Shown here piece after piece: positions 45,615 to 54,857 of a stretch of 64,000 nt of DNA. The stretch lies in contig JAWKMO010000008.1 in assembly GCA_041392205.1 (NCBI GenBank), positions 84,512 through 148,511 on the forward strand. Direction: 5' to 3'. The notes below the pieces were generated by a model. It did not search any database, was not told the origin of the DNA, and saw nothing but the letters and a program-made list of their open reading frames with translations. Each line of letters begins with the position of its first letter. The stretch's first letter is position 1. The DNA is from Halomarinibacterium sp041392205. GTDB lineage: Bacteria; Bacteroidota; Bacteroidia; Flavobacteriales; Flavobacteriaceae. The translations under genes were made by a program, and so were the position numbers.

Positions 45615-48600
45615 ACTCATCCACCAACACCCATTCTCCTTTGTCTAGTAACGGGATGGCTTGCTTGTATTTCATTTGTTTGTTTTCGCCACTCATTACG
45701 TGCTTAATGGTTACTTTGTCATTACGGCCAATTTTGGGTTTATCCCGAACAATGGTTTCGGTAATTTGAGGGCGTGGTTGGGTGTTTCCAGCCGCACGTG
45801 ATTGTGCCGCACGTTCATCCATATTAGGGATTTCGTCTTTTTGTTCGCTTAATTTTTCTTTGGGACGCACTTGCCTTGCTTCTTGGATTTGTTGCTGATT
45901 TTCTTGCGGTAACTCCCCTTTAAACAAAAAGGAAAGTACTTCTTTATTTACCTTTTCAATCATAGTTTTAAAGAGTTCGAACGCTTCAAACTTGTAGATT
46001 AATAAAGGGTCTTTTTGTTCGTGAACCGCTAGCTGAACACTTTGTTTTAACTCGTCCATTTTACGAAGATGGGTTTTCCATGCATCATCAATAATGGCAA
46101 GGGTAATGTTCTTTTCAAAATCGTTTACTAGCTGTTTTCCTTCAGACTCGTATGCTTTTTGAAGGTCCGTAGCCACATTTAATGTTTTTACTCCATCTGT
46201 AAAAGGCACTAAAATTCTTTTGAATTTATCGCCTTGTGTTTCAAATACATTTTTAATTACAGGAAAAGCCATTTCGGCATTACGTGCCATTTTATCTTGG
46301 TAATGAACGTAGGCAGTTTTGTATATTTTCCCAGCAATTTCTTTGGTTCCTAAGCTGTCAAATTCTTGTTTTGAAATTGGGGAACTCATAGAAAAATACC
46401 GAATGAGCTCAAACTCAAAATTTTTATAATCTTGTTGTAATTTATTGGTTTCGGCAATGACTTCGGCAGTATCGTAAATCATATTGGCGATGTCCACACG
46501 AAGACGTTCTCCAAACAAGGCATGGTAACGACGTTTGTAAATTACCTCTCTTTGGGCATTCATTACATCATCATATTCCAACAAGCGTTTGCGTATCCCA
46601 AAGTTGTTTTCTTCTACTTTTTTCTGTGCGCGCTCAATGGATTTTGAAATCATAGAATGTTGAATAACCTCGCCTTCTTTTAATCCTAAACGATCCATCA
46701 TTTTAGCAATTCGCTCACTACCAAAGAGACGCATTAAATTATCTTCCAAAGACACATAAAATTGAGAACTTCCCGGATCTCCTTGTCGTCCACTACGACC
46801 GCGCAACTGCCTATCCACACGACGGGAATCGTGACGTTCGGTTCCTACAATGGCGAGACCGCCTGCTTTTTTAACTTCGTCACTTAGTTTAATATCCGTA
46901 CCACGACCTGCCATATTGGTAGCAATGGTAACGATACCGCTTTTACCGGCTTCGGCAACAATATCGGCTTCTTTTTTATGCAATTTGGCGTTCAAAACAT
47001 TGTGTGGAATGTTGCGAATGCTTAACATTCTACTTAATAATTCAGAAATTTCTACCGAAGTAGTACCAATAAGTACGGGTCTTCCTGCTTGTGATAAAGA
47101 AACAACTTCTTCTATAACAGCATTGTATTTTTCGCGTTTGGTTTTGTAAATTTTATCGTCTTGATCGTTACGGGCAATAGGGCGATTGGTAGGGATTTCT
47201 ACCACATCCAATTTGTAAATCTCCCAAAGTTCTCCTGCTTCGGTTACCGCAGTTCCAGTCATTCCCGCCAATTTTCGGTACATTCTGAAATAATTTTGCA
47301 GTGTAATGGTAGCAAAGGTCTGTGTCACCGCTTCAATTTTTACATTTTCTTTGGCTTCAATGGCTTGGTGTAACCCATCGCTATAGCGACGACCATCCAT
47401 AATCCGTCCCGTTTGCTCATCTACAATAAGCACTTTATTTTCCATCACGACATATTGGTCATCCTTTTCAAAAAGGGTGTAGGCTTTCAATAACTGGTTA
47501 AGGGTATGGATACGTTCACTTTTTACACCAAAATCCCTAAAAAGATCTTCTTTTAGATTGGCTTCTGCTTCTGATGAAAGATTTTGTGCTTCAATTTTGG
47601 CAATTTCGGTCCCTATATCGGGCATGACAAAGAAATTGGGGTCGTCTTCACCCGAGAGGAAATTAATTCCCTTGTCGGTTAATTCTATTTGATTGTTTTT
47701 TTCCTCAATAACAAAATACAACTCGGCATCTACTTTGGGCATTTCACGGTTGTTATCCTGCATGTAGAAGTTTTCTGTTTTCTGCAGAATGGCTTTTACG
47801 CCTTCTTCGGAAAGGAATTTAATTAAGGCCTTATTTTTGGGTAACCCACGATACACTCGCAATAACTGAAACCCTCCTTCTTTGGTATCACCTTCAGCAA
47901 TAAGCCTTTTTGCTTCGGCTAGTACACCCGTTAGGTATTTTTTTTGGACCTCAACAATACTGCTAATTTTTGGTTTTAATTCGTTAAACTCGTGGCGTTC
48001 GCCCTGTGGTACGGGGCCTGAAATAATTAGGGGCGTACGGGCATCGTCAATTAACACACTATCTACCTCATCTACAATAGCATAATGGTGTGGGCGTTGC
48101 ACTAGATCGTTAGGTGCGTGCGCCATATTGTCCCGTAGGTAATCGAAACCAAACTCATTATTGGTTCCGTAGGTGATGGAAGCATTATAGGCTTTTCTAC
48201 GTGCTTCAGAATTGGGTTGGTGTAGATCGATGCAATCCACACTTAACCCATGGAATTCAAAAATGGGAGCCATCCAAGCGCTATCCCTTTTTGCTAAGTA
48301 GTCGTTAACGGTCACCAAGTGCACTCCGTTTCCAGCTAAGGCATTCAAATAAACAGGCAGCGTAGCCACTAAGGTTTTACCTTCTCCCGTTTGCATTTCG
48401 GCAACTTTTCCTTGGTGCAATGCGATCCCCCCAATAAGCTGTACATCGTAATGTATCATATCCCAGGTAACTTCTTTTCCAGCGGCATCCCAAGAGTTAC
48501 TCCAGTGGGCTTTATCCCCTTCTAGAGTCACATAGTCTTTGGTGGCGGAAATTTCACGGTCAAAAGGGGTTGCTGTTACGGTGAGTGTAGTATTGTCTTT

Positions 48601-48969
48601 AAAACGTTTTGCCGTTTCTTTTACAACCGCAAATGCCTCGGGTAGAATTTCGTTAAGGGTTTTCTTTTCAACTTCGTAGCGATCCTTTTTTAACGCATCG
48701 ATACGGTTGTAAATATCTTCTTTAACATCGATATCTTCTTCTTTTTCGGCATCCAACAAAAGGGTATCAATTTGGTCTTGAATTTCTCTTTGGTCCTCTT
48801 TAATTTTTTTTCGGAAAGTATCTGATTTTGCCCGAAGTGCGTCTAAAGAAAGATTGGCCATTTCGGCTTCGAATTTTTTTATTTGGTTGACTAGCGGTTG
48901 TATTTCGCTAATGTCTTTTTTCGATTTGTCTCCTACAAATACTTTTAATACGCTGTCTAAAAGTCCCAT
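45613..48969 (-). CDS. secA: preprotein translocase ATPase SecA
   Basis: 1118 residues from ATG 48969 (MGLLDSVLKVFVGDKSKKDI). The longer frame from 49026 has no homology-like N-terminus. Motor motifs: MQTGEGKTLVATLPVYLNAL (Walker A), VDEVDSVLIDDARTPLI (Walker B/DEAD), GTTSVEISELLS and GRSGRQGDPGSSQFYVSLED. It is longer than the E. coli protein because of insertions in NBD1 (a segment around residues 75-110 and another around 330-420), as usual in Bacteroidota. The C-terminus ends GEWVLVDE with no zinc-binding Cys motif. It drives Sec export through SecYEG. Confidence 0.95.
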   Translation of the reverse strand: MGLLDSVLKVFVGDKSKKDISEIQPLVNQIKKFEAEMANLSLDALRAKSDTFRKKIKEDQREIQDQIDTLLLDAEKEEDIDVKEDIYNRIDALKKDRYEVEKKTLNEILPEAFAVVKETAKRFKDNTTLTVTATPFDREISATKDYVTLEGDKAHWSNSWDAAGKEVTWDMIHYDVQLIGGIALHQGKVAEMQTGEGKTLVATLPVYLNALAGNGVHLVTVNDYLAKRDSAWMAPIFEFHGLSVDCIDLHQPNSEARRKAYNASITYGTNNEFGFDYLRDNMAHAPNDLVQRPHHYAIVDEVDSVLIDDARTPLIISGPVPQGERHEFNELKPKISSIVEVQKKYLTGVLAEAKRLIAEGDTKEGGFQLLRVYRGLPKNKALIKFLSEEGVKAILQKTENFYMQDNNREMPKVDAELYFVIEEKNNQIELTDKGINFLSGEDDPNFFVMPDIGTEIAKIEAQNLSSEAEANLKEDLFRDFGVKSERIHTLNQLLKAYTLFEKDDQYVVMENKVLIVDEQTGRIMDGRRYSDGLHQAIEAKENVKIEAVTQTFATITLQNYFRMYRKLAGMTGTAVTEAGELWEIYKLDVVEIPTNRPIARNDQDDKIYKTKREKYNAVIEEVVSLSQAGRPVLIGTTSVEISELLSRMLSIRNIPHNVLNAKLHKKEADIVAEAGKSGIVTIATNMAGRGTDIKLSDEVKKAGGLAIVGTERHDSRRVDRQLRGRSGRQGDPGSSQFYVSLEDNLMRLFGSERIAKMMDRLGLKEGEVIQHSMISKSIERAQKKVEENNFGIRKRLLEYDDVMNAQREVIYKRRYHALFGERLRVDIANMIYDTAEVIAETNKLQQDYKNFEFELIRYFSMSSPISKQEFDSLGTKEIAGKIYKTAYVHYQDKMARNAEMAFPVIKNVFETQGDKFKRILVPFTDGVKTLNVATDLQKAYESEGKQLVNDFEKNITLAIIDDAWKTHLRKMDELKQSVQLAVHEQKDPLLIYKFEAFELFKTMIEKVNKEVLSFLFKGELPQENQQQIQEARQVRPKEKLSEQKDEIPNMDERAAQSRAAGNTQPRPQITETIVRDKPKIGRNDKVTIKHVMSGENKQMKYKQAIPLLDKGEWVLVDE

Positions 48970-48989
48970 GATGTGTTTAATTTTAGGCC

Positions 48990-48997
48990 CAAAGGTA
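48990..48997 (-). promoter_or_regulatory. candidate -7 box for secA (TACCTTTG)
   Basis: A perfect TAnnTTTG match 20 bp before the secA ATG. A TTTG lies 26 bp further upstream, longer than the usual spacer, and the spacer contains the small dyad GAGGG-GCT-CCCTC. Confidence 0.5.
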
Positions 48998-49100
48998 GAG
49001 GGAGCCCCTCTGTTAATGCACCACAAAAGAAGCGAAACTATTTGGAAAATTCAAAAGGTTTAACGCTTTTATTGGATGGGTTTTTGAGCAAAAAAAAAGC

Positions 49101-49127
49101 CTCGCTCCCTAAGGGGTGAGACTTTTT
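49101..49127 (-). terminator. intrinsic terminator after the DUF2795 gene
   Basis: Stem CTCRC-CCCT/AGGGGTGAG type (49101-49120), preceded on the plus strand by nine As (T run on the minus strand) and followed by TTTTT. It lies 21 bp beyond the DUF2795 stop. Confidence 0.7.
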
Positions 49128-49147
49128 CTTAAAGGTTTATTTATTGT

Positions 49148-49369
49148 TTAATATTCGTCTTCGTTCCACAAATAATCATCGTCTGTGGGATAGTCCTGCC
49201 AGATTTCTTCAATAGAATCGTATGAATCGCCTTCGTCTTCAATAGCTTGAAGGTTTTCTACCACCTCAAGAGGGGCACCGGTTCTAATGGCATAATCTAT
49301 TAATTCGTCTTTTGTGGCAGGCCAAGGGGCATCGCTTAAATAAGATGCCAATTCTAATGTCCAATACAT
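49148..49369 (-). CDS. DUF2795 family small protein
   Basis: 73 residues. MYWTLELASYLSDAPWPATK followed by DELIDYAIRTGAPLEVVENL is the DUF2795 fold, and the tail is very acidic (DYPTDDDYLWNEDEY). This tiny protein is nearly universal in flavobacteria, but its function is unknown. It is monocistronic, between its own terminator and the adenosyltransferase gene. Confidence 0.85.
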   Translation of the reverse strand: MYWTLELASYLSDAPWPATKDELIDYAIRTGAPLEVVENLQAIEDEGDSYDSIEEIWQDYPTDDDYLWNEDEY

Positions 49370-49512
49370 AATAGCATTAGGGTTTTAATTTTTTGCAAAA
49401 ATAAATTTTTAACTGAAAAAGTCAAGAAAAATTAAAAGTTATTATCAATTATTTTAAAGAACGTTTTTATTTTACTGAAAATCAGTTAATTAAAAAAACA
49501 AAGAAGAAACAG

Positions 49513-50085
49513 CTAGTATTTTTTTGGAATCCATTTTATTTCCTCTGCGTTGAGGTCAAAAGACAATTTCCGTGCCAGCACAAAAAGGTAGTCAGAAAGG
49601 CGGTTAAGATAGATTAAAACCGTCGTGTCTACAGGCTCATTTTCGTGTAAAAAGCTGGTTAATCGCTCTGCTCGGCGACAAACGGTACGGGCTATGTGAC
49701 AATATGACACGGTAGTATGTCCTCCTGGTAGCACAAAGTGTGTCATAGGAGGTAATGCATCATTCATAGAATCTATTTCTTTTTCCAAAAGGAGAATGTC
49801 TTCCTCTTGAATTTTAGGAATATTCAAGCGTTCTTTCCCGCTTTTTAAAATAGCTTTTTTGGGATCTGTAGCAAGTATGGCTCCTAGGGTAAAGAGTTTG
49901 TCTTGAATTTCCATTAAAATTTTTTTGTAATGGTAATTCATTTCTTGGTCACGGATAAGCCCAAGGTGAGAGTTCAACTCGTCTACAGTGCCATAGCTTT
50001 CAATACGAATATGGTGTTTGGGAACGCGTGTCCCGCCAAATAATGCGGTTGTGCCTTTATCGCCTGTTTTGGTGTAGATTTTCAC
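49513..50085 (-). CDS. PduO-type cob(I)alamin adenosyltransferase
   Basis: 190 residues from a GTG start. MKIYTKTGDKGTTALFGGTR binds ATP, and RIESYGTVDELNSHLGLIRD with RTVCRRAERLTSF form the active site. It adds the adenosyl group to cob(I)alamin to make coenzyme B12, needed by methylmalonyl-CoA mutase (compare meaB). The upstream 46-residue gene runs 29 bp into this gene in another frame, so translation may be coupled. Confidence 0.92.
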   Translation of the reverse strand: MKIYTKTGDKGTTALFGGTRVPKHHIRIESYGTVDELNSHLGLIRDQEMNYHYKKILMEIQDKLFTLGAILATDPKKAILKSGKERLNIPKIQEEDILLLEKEIDSMNDALPPMTHFVLPGGHTTVSYCHIARTVCRRAERLTSFLHENEPVDTTVLIYLNRLSDYLFVLARKLSFDLNAEEIKWIPKKY

Positions 50086-50197
50086 GTTTATTTTTCTTGT
50101 TGTGTTCTTCTATTTTTTTTATTGCTCTTTTAGAATTAATCTTTACAAAAATTAATCCTATAATAAGCGCAACAATTAGCCAATGAGTATTTGTCAT
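50057..50197 (-). CDS. 46-residue single-pass membrane protein
   Basis: ATG 50197: MTNTHWLIVALIIGLIFVKI, then a basic tail (NSKRAIKKIEEHNKKNKREN). One membrane helix with positive residues after it. It overlaps the upstream 45-residue gene by 4 bp (ATGA) and ends 29 bp inside the adenosyltransferase gene. The chained overlaps argue for a real gene. Function unknown. Confidence 0.5.
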   Translation of the reverse strand: MTNTHWLIVALIIGLIFVKINSKRAIKKIEEHNKKNKRENLHQNRR

Positions 50198-50331
50198 TTC
50201 TCTTTTTTCCGCTCTTGATACTTTTTCCTAAAACTTTGCTTAGTACGCTTTCTGCGTTCTTTTTGTACTCTAAAGTTGTTCCAGAGGACCACTACCAATA
50301 AAATAAATGCAATGCCTATCCAAGTGTACAT
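50194..50331 (-). CDS. 45-residue single-pass membrane protein
   Basis: ATG 50331: MYTWIGIAFILLVVVLWNNF followed by a highly basic tail (RVQKERRKRTKQSFRKKYQE). One membrane helix, then about 24 cytoplasmic residues, half of them Lys or Arg. Its stop overlaps the next small gene by 4 bp. It is the first gene of a three-gene chain ending with the adenosyltransferase. Function unknown. Confidence 0.5.
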   Translation of the reverse strand: MYTWIGIAFILLVVVLWNNFRVQKERRKRTKQSFRKKYQERKKEK

Positions 50332-50429
50332 ACTCTTTTTTAACAAAGGTACTAAATGAATAGCGAGTAGAAAATAGAAATTAGGAAATAGGGAATAAGA
50401 GTTTGTTATTTGAAATTTGTCCTTTAAAA

Positions 50430-51116
50430 TTATTTAGTTTTCACATCGCTCTCCACCAACCCATCACGAAGCCTGATGATTCTGTGAGCGTGTGCCGCAA
50501 TGTCTTCTTCGTGTGTCACCACAATGACGGTATTTCCAGAAGCGTGGATATCGTCAAGTAATTGCATAATTTCTAAGGAAGTTTTGGAGTCCAAATTTCC
50601 AGTGGGCTCATCGGCCAAAATAATGGAGGGTTTATTCACCAAAGCACGACCTACAGCTACCCGTTGCCTTTGTCCTCCCGAGAGTTGGTTGGGTTTGTGG
50701 TCCATTCTATCGGCTAGCCCTACATCTTTAAGTACTTGGGTGGCTCTTTTTATACGCTCGACTTTACTAGCACCCGCATACACCATAGGCAGTGCTACAT
50801 TGTCTAAGGCAGTCGTTCTTGGCATTAAATTAAAGGTTTGAAAGACAAATCCTATTTCTTTATTTCTAATTTCTGCCAGTTGGTCATCGGTCATGCTACT
50901 TACATCTACTCCATTTAATTCGTAGGAACCCCCTGTAGGTGTGTCAAGACAACCCAAAAGATTCATAAGCGTAGATTTACCAGACCCTGAAGGACCCATT
51001 AAGGCGACGTATTCGCCTCGTTCAATATCAAGGTCAATTCCTTTTAACACTTTTACCACCTCTTGTCCCAAAGGGAAATCCCTAATAATGCCTCTAATTT
51101 TTATTACTAAACTCAT
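50430..51116 (-). CDS. ABC transporter ATP-binding protein (MacB/LolD type)
   Basis: 228 residues. Walker A GPSGSGKSTLMNLLGCLD, signature LSGGQRQRVAVGRALV, Walker B IILADEPTGNLDSKTS and H-loop VVTHEEDIA. The TGGSYELNGVDVSSMTDDQL region is typical of the MacB/LolD group, which powers lipoprotein release or efflux permeases. No permease gene is adjacent in the window, so the partner must be elsewhere. Confidence 0.88.
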   Translation of the reverse strand: MSLVIKIRGIIRDFPLGQEVVKVLKGIDLDIERGEYVALMGPSGSGKSTLMNLLGCLDTPTGGSYELNGVDVSSMTDDQLAEIRNKEIGFVFQTFNLMPRTTALDNVALPMVYAGASKVERIKRATQVLKDVGLADRMDHKPNQLSGGQRQRVAVGRALVNKPSIILADEPTGNLDSKTSLEIMQLLDDIHASGNTVIVVTHEEDIAAHAHRIIRLRDGLVESDVKTK

Positions 51117-51180
51117 AGTGTTTCAAAATGGAAGTGCAAGATAACAGTTTTTAGCATAAGACGTAGTCTAGCGATGTATG

Positions 51181-51954
51181 TTACAAACGAATTGTAAAAT
51201 GTTGTTTCTCTTGTTCTTTTCTAAAGAATACTAACCCCCAATGAAAAATATCCATACTTACCGTAACTTTAGGGTGTTGAATAATTTCTTGCCAAGCCGC
51301 TGTCATGGAAGGACTCCAATAAATATCATCAAAAATAAAAAGAGCGTCGTTATGTGTTTTTTTTAAAAGAAAGTTGAAATATTGAAGCGTATTTTCTTTG
51401 CTGTGGTTGCCATCTATGTAAACTAAATCATAGGAATTGTTTGTAGCTTCTTTGAAAAAATTTTCAAAAGTTTCATTTTTTAAATGAATGTTTTTAAGTT
51501 GAAATTCTTGAAAAAGTTGTGTTGCAATGTTTGATGTATTAGGGCATCCTTCTATTGTAGTTATTGTTGCAGATGGATTTCCTAAGGATAGAGAGGCAGT
51601 CCCCAAGCCCACCGAAGTTCCTAACTCTAGTATCCTTTTGGGTTTAAAATAGGATACAATCCTAAAAAGTAATTTTTGCCTTTTCAATGAAATTCCTGCA
51701 TTTTTTGCAATAGCCGCTACCTGGCGTTGGTTTGAAGTAAAAACTCTGGAACCTCTTCCAAAATCAGTAACAGAAATCACCGATTTGTTACTCAGTACAT
51801 TTTTACGAATTGACTTAAGTACTTTGTATTCGCTAGTTTGTTTTTTAAGGTAGATACATTTTGTTACAAAATCATACACAAAAGGGGAGTGGACCCCATG
51901 TTGATTGGTGGATTTACTTAGAAATTTTAAATATGACTTTATTTGATATAGCAT
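51181..51954 (-). CDS. class I SAM-dependent methyltransferase
   Basis: 257 residues from ATG 51954 (MLYQIKSYLKFLSKSTNQHG); the open frame continues upstream into a repeat element, which is unlikely to be coding. AdoMet site RILELGTSVGLGTASLSLG and acidic motif YDLVYIDGNHSKENTLQYF. The pattern resembles O-methyltransferase family 3 proteins. Substrate unknown. Confidence 0.8.
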   Translation of the reverse strand: MLYQIKSYLKFLSKSTNQHGVHSPFVYDFVTKCIYLKKQTSEYKVLKSIRKNVLSNKSVISVTDFGRGSRVFTSNQRQVAAIAKNAGISLKRQKLLFRIVSYFKPKRILELGTSVGLGTASLSLGNPSATITTIEGCPNTSNIATQLFQEFQLKNIHLKNETFENFFKEATNNSYDLVYIDGNHSKENTLQYFNFLLKKTHNDALFIFDDIYWSPSMTAAWQEIIQHPKVTVSMDIFHWGLVFFRKEQEKQHFTIRL

Positions 51955-51961
51955 ATGTTTT

Positions 51962-52056
51962 CCCCTCCTTTTTAAGGAGGGGTGGCACATTTTAATGTGA
52001 CGGGGTGGTTTTAATACCCCTCAGTCCTTCGGACAGCTCCCCTAATCTAGGGGAGC
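51962..52056 (-). repeat. palindromic repeat unit, variant
   Basis: Contains three perfect or near-perfect hairpins: CCCCTCC-loop-GGAGGGG (51962-51982), CACATTTTAATGTG (51986-51999) and GCTCCCCTA-ATC-TAGGGGAGC (52036-52056), plus GTCC-TTC-GGAC (52024-52034). The architecture (large hairpin, small hairpin, ACCCC/GGGGT segments) parallels the units around the DUF559 genes, but the halves are in a different order. It fills the gap between the methyltransferase and ABC-F genes. Confidence 0.7.
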
Positions 52057-52069
52057 AGAAATATAATTT

Positions 52070-53932
52070 TTATTCTTCCATTTTGGCAGAAAGTTCGAAC
52101 CAACGTTCTGTTTTTTCTTCCAGAGTATCTATAAGATTTTGAAGCAATTTAGATTGTTTAGTAATTTCTTCTCCAGACCAAGTTTCGGTAGCAAATTTAT
52201 TTTGAAGGGATTCTCTCTCTATTTCTAATTTCGCTATTTCCTTTTCAAGTTTATTATATTCTTTTTGCTCGGTATAACTTAGTTTGGTTTTATTGCTTTC
52301 CCCTTTCCAATGGTTTTTTGGTTTACTTTCGATTTCTACTTTTTCTTTGGGTGTACTGTCTTCATAGGTTCTATAATCGCTATAGTTTCCAGGAAAATCT
52401 TCAATGACACCTTCACCTCTGAACACAAACAAATGATCTACAATTTTATCCATAAAATAGCGGTCGTGGGATACCACAATTAAACAGCCAGGAAAATCCA
52501 ACAAGAAACTTTCCAAAACATTTAAAGTTACGATATCTAGGTCGTTTGTAGGTTCATCTAGGATTAAAAAGTTGGGGTTTTTAATGAGCACGGTACATAA
52601 ATACAATCGTTTTTTTTCGCCACCGCTTAGTTTTTCTACAAAATCGTATTGTTTTTTTCTATCAAATAGAAAACGTTCTAAGAGTTGTCCTGCAGAGATT
52701 TGCCGTCCCTTTTTCAGCGGAATATAATCTCCATATTCCCGCACGACATCAATGACCTTTTGACCTTCCTTTACCGTAATTCCTTTTTGTGTATAGTAGC
52801 CAAAATGTACTGTTTCACCAATGACCACTTTTCCAGTGTCGGGAGGTATATTTCCTGTAATAATATTTAAAAAAGTAGATTTTCCGGTCCCGTTTTTACC
52901 AATAATACCTAGTCGTTCACCGGGTAAAAAATGATACTCAAATTTTTCAAAAAGGTTACGGTCGCCAAAACGTTTTGAGATATTATGAAGCTCAACAATT
53001 TTGGTTCCCAATCGCTCCATATTCAATTCCAGTTGCACTTCGTGGTCTTTTCGGCGTTGGCTCGCACGGGATTTAATTTCGTAAAAGTCGTCTATACGGC
53101 TTTTGCTTTTGGTTGTTCGTGCCTTGGGCTGGCGACGCATCCAGTCTAATTCTTTTTTAAAAAGCTGCTTGGCTTTGGCGGTTTCAGTTTCAAAAGAAGT
53201 AATACGTGCCTCTCTTTTTTCAAGGTAGTAGCTATAATTTCCTTTATAGCTGTAAAGACTTCCTTCGTCCAACTCGACAATTTCATTGCACACCCGTTCT
53301 AAAAAATACCGATCGTGGGTTACCATAAAAAGGGTTATTTTTTCTTTGGCAAAAAAGCTTTCCAACCATTCGATCATTTCCAAATCCAAGTGGTTGGTGG
53401 GCTCATCCATAATAAGTAAATCGGGTTGGGAGAGGAGGGCATTGGCTAGCGCTAAGCGCTTTTTTTGTCCCCCACTTAAGTTAGTTACTTTTTGTTGAAG
53501 GTCATCCAGTTTCAGTTTAAAGAGAATTTGTTTGTAAAGGGTTTCAAAATCCCAGGCTTGATGGGCATCCATAGCGTCAAATGCTTTTTGATAGGCGGCT
53601 TCATCATGAGGATTTAGTAAGGCTTTTTCATAGGCTTCTATAATTTTTAAAATAGGTTTTTCGGAAGAAAAAATGGTTTGTTCTACCGTAAGTGTGAGAT
53701 CTAATTTTGGGTCTTGAGAAATAAAAGCTACCGAAAGCCCTTTGCGAAATACAATATTTCCCTCGTCTGGGGTATCATCACCCGAAAGCATATTTAATAG
53801 GGAGGTTTTTCCAGTTCCGTTTTTGGCTACAAAACCTATTTTTTGTCCTTCGTTAATGCCGAAGGATATGTTTTTAAAGAGCAGCCGTTCTCCATACGAT
53901 TTTGCTATTTGTTCTACCGAGAGGTAATTCAT
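52070..53932 (-). CDS. ABC-F family ATPase (Uup-like)
   Basis: 620 residues: two ABC domains in one soluble chain. Domain 1 has GFVAKNGTGKTSLLNMLSGD and LSGGQKKRLALANALL; domain 2 has GIIGKNGTGKSTFLNIITGN and LSGGEKKRLYLCTVLI. The linker holds the P-site tRNA-interaction motif region (MRRQPKARTTKSKSRIDDFY). The C-terminus (YTEQKEYNKLEKEIAKLEIE) is a coiled coil as in Uup. ABC-F proteins act on ribosomes or, for Uup, on branched DNA and ribosome assembly. Confidence 0.9.
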   Translation of the reverse strand: MNYLSVEQIAKSYGERLLFKNISFGINEGQKIGFVAKNGTGKTSLLNMLSGDDTPDEGNIVFRKGLSVAFISQDPKLDLTLTVEQTIFSSEKPILKIIEAYEKALLNPHDEAAYQKAFDAMDAHQAWDFETLYKQILFKLKLDDLQQKVTNLSGGQKKRLALANALLSQPDLLIMDEPTNHLDLEMIEWLESFFAKEKITLFMVTHDRYFLERVCNEIVELDEGSLYSYKGNYSYYLEKREARITSFETETAKAKQLFKKELDWMRRQPKARTTKSKSRIDDFYEIKSRASQRRKDHEVQLELNMERLGTKIVELHNISKRFGDRNLFEKFEYHFLPGERLGIIGKNGTGKSTFLNIITGNIPPDTGKVVIGETVHFGYYTQKGITVKEGQKVIDVVREYGDYIPLKKGRQISAGQLLERFLFDRKKQYDFVEKLSGGEKKRLYLCTVLIKNPNFLILDEPTNDLDIVTLNVLESFLLDFPGCLIVVSHDRYFMDKIVDHLFVFRGEGVIEDFPGNYSDYRTYEDSTPKEKVEIESKPKNHWKGESNKTKLSYTEQKEYNKLEKEIAKLEIERESLQNKFATETWSGEEITKQSKLLQNLIDTLEEKTERWFELSAKMEE

Positions 53933-54030
53933 CTGTTTGTGCTATTTATTTCGAAGTGTGCGTTTGCTGCAAAATAAATGGTTTTTGTTCACTTACTGTA
54001 AAATATATTTTATTATTACTGTGCATACGC

Positions 54031-54038
54031 TATATTTG
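54031..54038 (+). promoter_or_regulatory. candidate -7 box for the polysaccharide operon (TATATTTG)
   Basis: A perfect TAnnTTTG match 22 bp before the ATG of the Wza-like gene. A -33 TTTG at the right distance is not evident in the AT-rich upstream sequence. Confidence 0.45.
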
Positions 54039-54059
54039 TCAATAACAACCCTGCCTACT

Positions 54060-54857
54060 ATGAAATTGACACGATTGCTAGTTTTTGGAATGATTGCTAT
54101 TTGTTTCGCTTCCTGTGTGTCTAAAAAGCAACTTACGTACCTTCAAGAAGACAATTCAAAATATAAGGATAGTATTATTCCAATTCGAAAAATCCAGGAA
54201 CCGTATCGCTTACAGATTAATGATTTATTAAGTATTCGTGTAAAGGCACTGGATAATGATATGGCTAATATTTTTAATCCCATAAGTGAAGCCAATCCGA
54301 ATGCAACAGGAGAACAACGATTGTATTATGATGGATTTAAAGTAGATGCCCACGGAAACATTAGAGTACCCATTTTGGGGGAAGTACCTGTATTAGGATA
54401 CACCCTTGATGAGGTTAGAAAAGACTTAGAAGCAAGGCTCTTAAAGGATTATTTTAAAGAAGAAGCCAATGTGTTTGTGACTGTTAAGTTAGCAGGAATT
54501 CGATATACGATTAATGGGGAGATTGGCAGGTCTGGGTCTAATATTATTTATAGGGATCAAGCTACTATTATGGAAGCCATTGGTAATAGTGGTGATATTC
54601 CTATTACTGGAGATAAAACCGACGTAGTTATTATAAGGCAATACCCCTTGGGGCAAAAGGTACATCATATCGATTTAACTTCTATTGATGCTATGAATTC
54701 TCCGTATTATTATATTCAACCTAACGATTTAATTTTAATCAACCCTTTACCTCAAAAATCGATTGGTACAGGGACTACGGGCATACAATCCTTTACCAGT
54801 ATTTTAACTATAGTAACGGCATTGGCCACAACTATTTTACTATTTACACGACTTTAG
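54060..54857 (+). CDS. Wza-like polysaccharide export lipoprotein
   Basis: 265 residues from ATG 54060, chosen because a signal peptide with lipobox follows at once (MKLTRLLVFGMIAICFASC, Cys19). Poly-export domain at about 50-150 (YRLQINDLLSIRVKALDNDM; GNIRVPILGEVPVLGYTLDE) and an SLBB domain (RYTINGEIGRSGSNIIYRDQ). A C-terminal hydrophobic helix (TSILTIVTALATTILLFTRL) matches the outer-membrane helix of Wza. It would form the outer-membrane exit channel, paired with the Wzc-like protein encoded directly after its stop. Confidence 0.9.
   Translation: MKLTRLLVFGMIAICFASCVSKKQLTYLQEDNSKYKDSIIPIRKIQEPYRLQINDLLSIRVKALDNDMANIFNPISEANPNATGEQRLYYDGFKVDAHGNIRVPILGEVPVLGYTLDEVRKDLEARLLKDYFKEEANVFVTVKLAGIRYTINGEIGRSGSNIIYRDQATIMEAIGNSGDIPITGDKTDVVIIRQYPLGQKVHHIDLTSIDAMNSPYYYIQPNDLILINPLPQKSIGTGTTGIQSFTSILTIVTALATTILLFTRL

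Noticed and set aside
48970..49026. Upstream extension of SecA
   Set aside because: It contains the promoter box TACCTTTG and no recognisable SecA sequence. MGLLDSVLKVFVGDK is the usual start.
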